Source: Bacteroidales bacterium (GTDB taxonomy: Bacteria; Bacteroidota; Bacteroidia; Bacteroidales; UBA932). Taken from it: a DNA stretch of 6,306 nucleotides. The stretch covers positions 1-6,306 of the forward strand of contig VSOK01000077.1 of assembly GCA_009774765.1 (NCBI GenBank), read 5' to 3'. Shown one piece after another: positions 1-4,249 of the stretch (positions are counted from its first letter, which is position 1; each line of letters opens with the position of its first letter). The notes below the pieces were generated by a model that saw only the letters and a program-made list of their open reading frames with translations, ran no database searches and was not told the DNA's origin. Position numbers and translations under genes: made by a program.

Positions 1-552
1 GTATACCATCATCATCTTGCGCATAAGCTCTCGACCATAATGTGAAACGGCCACTCCGTCCGTGCCTTGTCTGAGCAGCAGTTTCCAGGGAAAGCAACGA
101 TATATAGGCTCCATCCTCTTGAGCATCCATATCTCCGGTGCAGTGACATATTTTCTTTGAAGCGGAGCGGAATCTATGGAAACGAATGCCTTGAGCTTTT
201 CCGGGAACAATTGTGCGTAAGCCTGTCCGACATATCCTCCCATCGATTGTCCGATGATGACCGGATTAGCTGCATTTTCCTTGGAAAGTATTTCATCGAG
301 CCATTTGGCTTTGTCTGACAATGTGAAGCTCATCTCGAACGGCCAGGACGATGCGTGTCCCGGAGCATCCCATACTAATACGTTGAACCTATCCTTGAAA
401 TATACGATCTGTCTGTCGAACAGCCTGTGGTCGGCAGTCAGGCCAGGAAGAAAAACCAATGTTATGTCCGATGCGACCCTCCGTGAGTTCGTCCAGTAAT
501 GAATTGTCCCGCAAGGGGTGATATGTGTCTTTTCTGTCATAATGCCTTTCAT
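1..552 (-). CDS. alpha/beta hydrolase, C-terminus cut by window edge
   Basis: The frame is open from the ATG at 552 to position 1 (184 codons) with no stop, so the gene runs off the left edge. The translation reads as an alpha/beta-hydrolase fold enzyme. A hydrophobic strand leads into the oxyanion-type turn FLPGLTADH (about residues 34-42). Next comes VLVWDAPGHASSWP (58-71), the usual strand-turn after it. The nucleophile elbow is GQSMGG (101-106), with Ser103 as the predicted nucleophile. Residues after about 130 look like the start of a helical cap. The catalytic Asp/Glu and His would lie beyond the edge and cannot be checked. The substrate is not predictable; esterase, lipase-like and C-C hydrolase roles all share this pattern. 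A second in-frame ATG at 540 (MTEKTHITPC...) has AAAGG four bases upstream and is an equally plausible start. The gene begins 17 bp after the stop of the winged-helix gene, so the two are probably cotranscribed. Confidence 0.88.
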   Translation of the reverse strand, partial: MKGIMTEKTHITPCGTIHYWTNSRRVASDITLVFLPGLTADHRLFDRQIVYFKDRFNVLVWDAPGHASSWPFEMSFTLSDKAKWLDEILSKENAANPVIIGQSMGGYVGQAYAQLFPEKLKAFVSIDSAPLQRKYVTAPEIWMLKRMEPIYRCFPWKLLLRQGTDGVAVSHYGRELMRKMMMVY

Positions 553-569
553 TTTTAGTCTGCCGTAGC

Positions 570-776
570 TTATATCATAAGGCGGATGCGTCCGTCTGAC
601 TTGACGAACATATCCGGGTACCTGCATATTACGGCGTAGACCTGCTTGCCGCTGACGGGCTGGCCGTCCTTGCGGATATGAAGCCGCCGCTCGTTTATCG
701 CTTCGGCGAGCCTGTCGGTGGTCATCCCGTGTCCGGAGGACGACAGGAGATATACTATTGCTTCCTCTATTTTCAT
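570..776 (-). CDS. small winged-helix (HARE-HTH-like) protein, 68 aa
   Basis: A complete 68-residue ORF starts with MKIEEAIVYLL and ends with GRIRLMI. The pattern is a first helix (2-12), a GMTTDRLAEAINER helix-turn-helix core (17-30), a helix beginning VSGKQVYAVICRYP (41-54), and a terminal beta hairpin FVKSDGRIRLMI (57-68). This resembles the compact winged helix of the HARE-HTH type, which in larger proteins is an accessory domain of DNA-acting enzymes. Here it stands alone, with no catalytic part visible. It may bind DNA or act as an adaptor; no target is known from the sequence. The hydrolase gene follows after 17 bp, suggesting an operon. Upstream is the 418-bp gene-free stretch, so it probably has its own promoter. 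No Shine-Dalgarno is visible. The domain call rests on pattern recognition only. Confidence 0.75.
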   Translation of the reverse strand: MKIEEAIVYLLSSSGHGMTTDRLAEAINERRLHIRKDGQPVSGKQVYAVICRYPDMFVKSDGRIRLMI

Positions 777-877
777 CGTCTGTCATTTGTCGGAAAACCT
801 ACTGGACCGGTGTATATGCTGACACAGGCTGGTTTTTATATCCGATAATTTTCAAAGTAAGTAAAAATTTTCCTGTT

Positions 878-895
878 GTCATAAATAAAAATGAC
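878..895. repeat. short inverted repeat GTCAT-8-ATGAC
   Basis: GTCAT (878-882) and ATGAC (891-895) flank an A/T-only 8-bp spacer. The core resembles a shortened form of the two larger palindromes at 1147-1184 and 4043-4081, which share the inner arm ends GTCAT...ATGAC with a 17-bp A/T-rich spacer. It lies 102 bp upstream of the 68-aa winged-helix gene, beside the weak -7-like match. It could be a related operator or decayed copy, but five-base arms can arise by chance. Confidence 0.35.
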
Positions 896-1000
896 GGAGA
901 GTGTCATTGTGCCGGTCTTCCTACTGCGAATATGCCGTAGGGCTTGGATTCGGAACGGATATAGACTGAAAGAGAGGCCACAGTATTCCATATGAAAGGT

Positions 1001-1108
1001 ATGGGTTCTTGTAACCTGTTGGTAGACAGTGTCTTATGAAACAGTATGCCTTATATGGGGTATGCTGTTTTGTAATTCATTGATACTCATTTGATTATAG
1101 GAACCCAT
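1001..1108 (+). repeat. 108-bp imperfect palindrome, possible plus-strand RNA hairpin
   Basis: Every pair satisfies i + j = 2109, so the stem has no bulges. The outer helix pairs 1001-1014 with 1095-1108 (14 of 14). The inner helix pairs 1034-1050 with 1059-1075 (17 of 17) around loop TTATATGG (1051-1058). Between them, 11 of 19 positions pair. In total 42 of 50 positions pair as plus-strand RNA: 32 Watson-Crick and 10 G-U. Read as minus-strand RNA, those 10 become A-C mismatches and only one position (1015/1094) is gained as G-U. This bias favours a plus-strand transcript. No TAnnTTTG promoter was seen upstream on the plus strand. TTTT at 1068-1071 lies inside the stem, so a simple terminator is not a good reading. 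A stem-loop mobile repeat is an alternative, though no target-site duplication is visible at its edges. Confidence 0.8.
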
Positions 1109-1113
1109 CTGTG
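1068..1113 (-). pseudogene. possible 3'-end remnant of a second P-loop ATPase gene
   Basis: Positions 1068-1102 match 2837-2871, the last codons and 3' flank of the ATPase gene, at 28 of 35 bases without gaps. Over 1068-1113 the match is 33 of 46. Read on the minus strand in the same frame, the piece ends HRWVPIIK-stop. The intact ATPase ends HRQNPAIK-stop. A near-identical copy of the palindrome found upstream of the intact ATPase lies 33 bp to the right of this piece, in the same order and orientation. The inferred event is loss of about 1.1 kb of the gene body. The piece is very short and overlaps the long palindrome, so convergence cannot be excluded. Confidence 0.35.
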
Positions 1114-1146
1114 CGGCAGGACTGCGTTTTTGGAGTTGCGTTGCGG

Positions 1147-1184
1147 TCATCGTCATAAAATGATAATGATAAAATGACGATGAG
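1147..1184. repeat. dispersed palindrome, copy 1
   Basis: A perfect 10-bp inverted repeat, TCATCGTCAT (1147-1156) and ATGACGATGA (1174-1183), encloses a 17-bp A/T-rich spacer. Bases 1147-1184 match 4044-4081 at 36 of 38 positions, in the same orientation. It begins 11 bp beyond the yaaA stop. It lacks a following T-run on the minus strand, so it is not a standard intrinsic terminator. No promoter-like box follows it on the minus strand, unlike copy 2. Confidence 0.9.
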
Positions 1185-1194
1185 GGGGATGCTG

Positions 1195-1968
1195 TTATTC
1201 CGTCTGTTTTATGAAGACATATTTTGTGTCGCTGCTGCGCTCCCGATCATATCTGAATCCGTTCCATTCGAAGGATTTGAGGTCTTCCGGGTCGCTTATG
1301 CGATTTGTAATGATATACCTTGTCATTTCACCACGGCACATCTTGGCATATACGACCACTGTCTTTGTCTTCCCGTCCTTTCCCTGCATCAGGAATTCCG
1401 GCTGGACAACATTTACGGCAGATTCAACTTTTTTCCAGTCAAAAAGACTTTTCATTTCGCCGCTGGCAAGATTGACGAGCGTACCTCCCGAAGCTTTGAC
1501 TTCATCTATGAAGTTGTCCGTAAGGATAGGTTGCCAATAGTTGAACATCGATTTTCCCGTATCACGGTAAATGGTTACGCCACCTTCAAGGCGGTATGGG
1601 CTTATCGCGTCGAGAGGTCTCAGCAGGCCGTACAGAAAGGAGGTTATGCGTAGATGAGCGTATGCGTATTCCAGATCTTGCATTGAAAGGCTATGTGGAG
1701 CTATATGCTTGAACACCATCCCGGTATATGCGAATATGGCAGGCATCATCTCGGCATCTCCGGCGACTATATTCCTGTATCTCAATTGGTTCTCGGCCGC
1801 GATTGCAGGACTGACTTTCAGGGTGTCCATAAGTTCTTCCACGGAAAAGGCAGCCAATCTTTCGGCCAGGCCTTGGGCGTGATTCAGATATTGAGGCTCG
1901 ATTACGCGAGGTACTCTTGCCGAGACTTCACTGGCCATCGTTTTTGCACACGAAATGAACGTTATCAT
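1195..1968 (-). CDS. yaaA: peroxide stress protein YaaA
   Basis: The 257-residue product is collinear with the YaaA/DUF328 (UPF0246) family and has its normal length. Landmarks are the N-terminal MITFISCAKTM (E. coli has SPAKT), HLRITSFLYGLLRPLD (105-120) followed by SPYRLEGG (123-130), VNLASGEMKSLFDW (165-178), and VVYAKMCRGEMTRYIITNR (205-223). In E. coli, YaaA is induced by OxyR and lowers intracellular free iron during hydrogen peroxide stress, limiting Fenton damage to DNA and protein. It is cytosolic and reported to bind DNA. Here it is the second gene of a coupled pair: its ATG overlaps the stop of the flavodoxin/ferredoxin gene as ATGA (1965-1968). This suggests translational coupling and matched output. 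The substitution of SCAKT for SPAKT is the only departure noticed. No OxyR site was identified. Confidence 0.95.
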   Translation of the reverse strand: MITFISCAKTMASEVSARVPRVIEPQYLNHAQGLAERLAAFSVEELMDTLKVSPAIAAENQLRYRNIVAGDAEMMPAIFAYTGMVFKHIAPHSLSMQDLEYAYAHLRITSFLYGLLRPLDAISPYRLEGGVTIYRDTGKSMFNYWQPILTDNFIDEVKASGGTLVNLASGEMKSLFDWKKVESAVNVVQPEFLMQGKDGKTKTVVVYAKMCRGEMTRYIITNRISDPEDLKSFEWNGFRYDRERSSDTKYVFIKQTE

Positions 1969-2777
1969 AGTATTGTCATATTTTCTTTATGGCTGCTGAA
2001 GTGTCTTGCGAGAAGGGGAGCGAACGGAGTGTCGAATGTCCTGGCTTTCCGCGGACATCTTTTGACGCAGGCGCAGCATCTGATACATTTTTCTGCCGTT
2101 GTGGATATGTCCTCGTTTATTGCCCCGGTAGGACATATCTTGATACAGAGACTGCATTCCGTGCATTTTGAGCTGTCTGTCTCGGGAGCCATCTGTCTTG
2201 GCTTTTTGGAACGCCTGATCTTTATGACTCCTGCTATGAAGCACAGCTTGTTCCATAGTCCCGATTTCGGGCGCCTGATGTCTTTGAGTTCGACTTCATT
2301 GCAGTCCGTGGAGTCGGTTTTTTGGCGTATTGCCCAGCCGAACTCCTCCGCTTGTCTGAGGTCATCGGCGTCAGGTCTTCCCGGTGCGATAGGGAAGTCC
2401 TTGCTGCAATACGAATGCTCCCCGACAAAGGTGGCTCCTGCAATGATTCTGAATCCCTGTGCACGGAGCATATCTCCAAGTTCGCACAAGGCTGATTCGT
2501 AGTCACGGTTGCCGTACACTGCAACTGCGACCGCCGACGCTCTGGAAGATGAAACATTTTTCAGCCTTTTGACCGCAGCAGGTGCTATATGTCCTCCATA
2601 TACTGGAAATGAGAAAACAGCAATGGCGTCGGAAGGTATGTCCATATATCCTGTCTCTGTATGTGTCAGGTCTATTGTCTCTGTTTCCAGGCCGATTCCC
2701 TTCAGTATGGCCTTGCCTGTCTTGAATGATGTACCTGTCGGTGAGAATGTAATGAGATATGTATTTTCTGTTTTCAT
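1965..2777 (-). CDS. EFR1-type flavodoxin-like protein with two [4Fe-4S] ferredoxin motifs
   Basis: The start at 2777 gives 270 residues opening MKTENTYLITFSPTGTS, where the first flavodoxin strand and phosphate loop (SPTGTS, 12-17) sit at the proper distance from the N-terminus. An in-frame ATG at 2822 would add 15 residues (MYANLSVCTSRNRPT) before the fold and is less likely. Residues 1-155 form the flavodoxin-like part, with VFSFPVYGGHIAP (54-66) as the second loop and AVAVYGNRDY (84-93) as the third. Two clusters follow: C205-x2-C208-x2-C211-x3-C215-P and C231-x2-C234-x2-C237-x3-C241-P, each a full [4Fe-4S] ligand set. C235 is an extra cysteine. The protein probably shuttles electrons in the cytosol using flavin and iron-sulfur centres; its partner is unknown. 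It overlaps yaaA by four bases, which ties it to iron or peroxide physiology by inference. It starts 78 bp after the ATPase stop with no clear promoter or terminator between them. Confidence 0.9.
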   Translation of the reverse strand: MKTENTYLITFSPTGTSFKTGKAILKGIGLETETIDLTHTETGYMDIPSDAIAVFSFPVYGGHIAPAAVKRLKNVSSSRASAVAVAVYGNRDYESALCELGDMLRAQGFRIIAGATFVGEHSYCSKDFPIAPGRPDADDLRQAEEFGWAIRQKTDSTDCNEVELKDIRRPKSGLWNKLCFIAGVIKIRRSKKPRQMAPETDSSKCTECSLCIKICPTGAINEDISTTAEKCIRCCACVKRCPRKARTFDTPFAPLLARHFSSHKENMTIL

Positions 2778-2855
2778 AGTTGGCCTATTTCTGGAAGTGC
2801 AGACGCTCAGGTTTGCATACAACTTAAAGTGTTTGGTTTTGTAATGTGTTTATAC

Positions 2856-4007
2856 TTATTTGATTGCAGGATTTTGTCTATGCAGCATATCGCGTTTCTC
2901 AAGCCACAGCAGGAAGAATTTGTCATAGACGGAATAGGAACCAAGGTCATTGGTGATGAAATCCTTGTCCAGAAGCCCCTTGACTGCGGAAGATACGCTG
3001 CTGGAAGATAAAAGCCCGTATTTCTTTACAAATCGGCTTCCGGAGATTTCTCTGGCGTTCCTTTCAGATGCTATCGCCAGGAACACATCCCTCTGCTTTA
3101 ACGGCATCTGGTAGAGCAGTGATTCGTATGTGTCCGAGGACAGCCTGACAATGAAGTCTATAGCCTCGTCAATCATATCGGTGCTGCATCTCTCTCCGGT
3201 GTCCGTGCGTGAAAAAAGTACATTGAGAACCCTGTGGATATAGCTTGTGACTGCATCGAAACGTGAATAAAGGATTTCTACGACGTTAGGGTCTATGCTC
3301 CTGCCCCTTTCGCTGAACTTCTCTATGGCAAATTCCGTGTACTTCCGGAGTGGCAGAGGCTTCAGGTTCATTAGCGTGACTCCCTGGTAGAACGGTCTGG
3401 AAGGGGAAGTGAATATCCCGTCCATAAGGTGCCTGTGGCTTCCGGAAAAAATGAAATGGGCATTGGTCGTCTGCTGGACGTATGTTCTTATGGTTGCTTC
3501 TATTGTTGTGTCCCCATATTTTGTTATCTGCTGGAACTCGTCGATTGCCACTATGCATGGACGGTCTGCGGACTGGAGGTAAGAGAATATTTCGTCAAGT
3601 GTCGCTGCCGGATTCCTTATTTCTCCAAGCCCGACGCTCCAGCTCGGCTGCCCGTTGATGTCGAATGAAATTTCAGGACGGATTGAACTTATAGCTCCAA
3701 GAAACTTTTCCCATGCAGCCCTTCCTTTAGGCTTCAGGGTGTCAAGAACGGACTTACCGAGTATGTTGACAAAATCACTCAGGTTTTTGGAAGCATATAT
3801 GTCCACCAGGAAGCAATAGTATGACTCCCTGAACTCTTCACAGTCAAATACATGGCTGATAAGCTCAGTCTTGCCGAGCCTTCTCGGAGATATGAGCGCG
3901 ACATTGTGCTCATTTGTAAGGAGTGACTTCAGGTCCTCGGTCTCCTCCACTCTGTCGCAGAAGTATTCTGCGCCTGCATATCCGTTGGTGACAAATGGAT
4001 TTCTCAT
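2856..4007 (-). CDS. P-loop ATPase with C-terminal winged helix (archaeal-ATPase/STAND-like)
   Basis: The 383-residue product begins MRNPFVTNGYAGAEYFCDR, the usual opening of Bacteroidota ATPases related to the archaeal-ATPase (PF01637-like) group. Walker A is ISPRRLGKTEL (39-49): it keeps GKT but lacks the leading glycine of the classical loop, as is common in this group. Walker B is CIVAIDEFQQI (151-161). A sensor-1 strand reads FIFSGSHRHLM (185-195). The C-terminal part (about 300-362) reads as a winged helix: QRDVFLAIA, then RFVKKYGL, SSSSVSSAVKGLLDKDFI, and the wing. The biological role of these proteins is poorly defined; nucleic-acid-linked signalling or mobile-element association have been suggested for relatives. 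No toxin or effector domain is visible. Upstream lie a promoter-like box and a palindrome; a possible 3' remnant of a second copy lies at 1068-1113. It may be cotranscribed with the downstream flavodoxin/ferredoxin gene. Confidence 0.9.
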   Translation of the reverse strand: MRNPFVTNGYAGAEYFCDRVEETEDLKSLLTNEHNVALISPRRLGKTELISHVFDCEEFRESYYCFLVDIYASKNLSDFVNILGKSVLDTLKPKGRAAWEKFLGAISSIRPEISFDINGQPSWSVGLGEIRNPAATLDEIFSYLQSADRPCIVAIDEFQQITKYGDTTIEATIRTYVQQTTNAHFIFSGSHRHLMDGIFTSPSRPFYQGVTLMNLKPLPLRKYTEFAIEKFSERGRSIDPNVVEILYSRFDAVTSYIHRVLNVLFSRTDTGERCSTDMIDEAIDFIVRLSSDTYESLLYQMPLKQRDVFLAIASERNAREISGSRFVKKYGLLSSSSVSSAVKGLLDKDFITNDLGSYSVYDKFFLLWLEKRDMLHRQNPAIK

Positions 4008-4024
4008 TGCGTGGAATTTTTCTC

Positions 4025-4032
4025 CAAATATA
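4025..4032 (-). promoter_or_regulatory. Bacteroidota-type -7 promoter box for the ATPase gene
   Basis: CAAATATA on the plus strand reads TATATTTG on the minus strand, an exact match to the TAnnTTTG consensus of the Bacteroidota primary sigma factor. Transcription would begin near 4020, giving a leader of only about 12 bases before the ATG at 4007. The weak T-rich -33 region expected about 19-20 bp further upstream falls at about 4052-4057, inside the palindrome at 4043-4081. That placement would let a protein bound to the palindrome block RNA polymerase. Confidence 0.55.
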
Positions 4033-4042
4033 ATGATTTTTT

Positions 4043-4081
4043 CTCATCGTCATAAAATGATAATCATAAAATGGCGATGAG
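4043..4081. repeat. dispersed palindrome, copy 2, upstream of ATPase promoter
   Basis: Arms CTCATCGTCAT (4043-4053) and ATGGCGATGAG (4071-4081) pair at 10 of 11 positions, with the remaining T/G position a G-U wobble in plus-strand RNA. They enclose a 17-bp A/T-rich spacer that holds a second, nested inverted repeat, ATGAT-A-ATCAT (4057-4067). Bases 4044-4081 match copy 1 at 36 of 38 positions; one difference (4065) completes the inner palindrome, the other (4074) breaks the outer one. It begins 11 bp upstream of the ATPase -7 box and overlaps the expected -33 region. An operator for the ATPase gene is the leading interpretation; an end of a mobile unit is the alternative. Confidence 0.9.
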
Positions 4082-4249
4082 CGGTAAGGGACCCTGATGC
4101 CGGTAAGCTGATATGCATACCCGTCTTTGTGTAAATTCTTAGTATTGGGTAATATATGATCACTTTGTTCAATGTGGCACGGGATGCTTGAACAGCATAA
4201 GAATGCATAACGGGCCTCAAAACGTATGACTGAATCGCACATCTGCCTT

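Larger units (their letters stand above)
777..1194. other. 418-bp gene-free stretch with several repeats
   Basis: No credible protein gene was found on either strand between the stop of yaaA and the start of the 68-aa gene. The stretch holds, left to right: a weak -7-like match on the minus strand (CAAAGTAA at 853-860, read as TTACTTTG, one base off TAnnTTTG) that could serve the 68-aa gene; a short GTCAT/ATGAC inverted repeat (878-895); a long imperfect palindrome (1001-1108); a stretch resembling the 3' end of the ATPase gene (1068-1113); and a palindrome shared with the ATPase upstream region (1147-1184). No tRNA-like fold was seen. Nothing was recognised in 900-987. Confidence 0.7.

Noticed and set aside
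758..940. Plus-strand open frame of 60 codons in the gene-free stretch
   Set aside because: It overlaps the start of the 68-aa gene, shows no family resemblance, and lacks a promoter or ribosome site.
1034..1075. Intrinsic terminator
   Set aside because: The T-run is inside the stem rather than after it. On the minus strand, where the genes run, the stem is weakened by A-C mismatches and is not followed by T-rich sequence.
1001..1108. Integron attC site
   Set aside because: The ends carry GGGTT...AACCC, opposite in order to the RYYYAAC...GTTRRRY core sites, and no integrase or cassette is present.
1174..1653. Plus-strand open frame of 159 codons
   Set aside because: It lies antisense to yaaA, whose protein matches its family end to end. 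The plus-strand product resembles nothing recognised.
1693..2502. Plus-strand open frame of 269 codons
   Set aside because: It is antisense across yaaA and the flavodoxin/ferredoxin gene, both well supported. Its translation shows no domain pattern.
2778..2822. Upstream start for the flavodoxin/ferredoxin gene
   Set aside because: The 15 extra residues precede the first flavodoxin strand and have no counterpart in the fold. The Met at 2777 fits the usual N-terminus.
4184..4198. ATGCT-5-AGCAT inverted repeat as terminator of the helicase gene
   Set aside because: The stem is only five base pairs and no T-run follows it on the minus strand.
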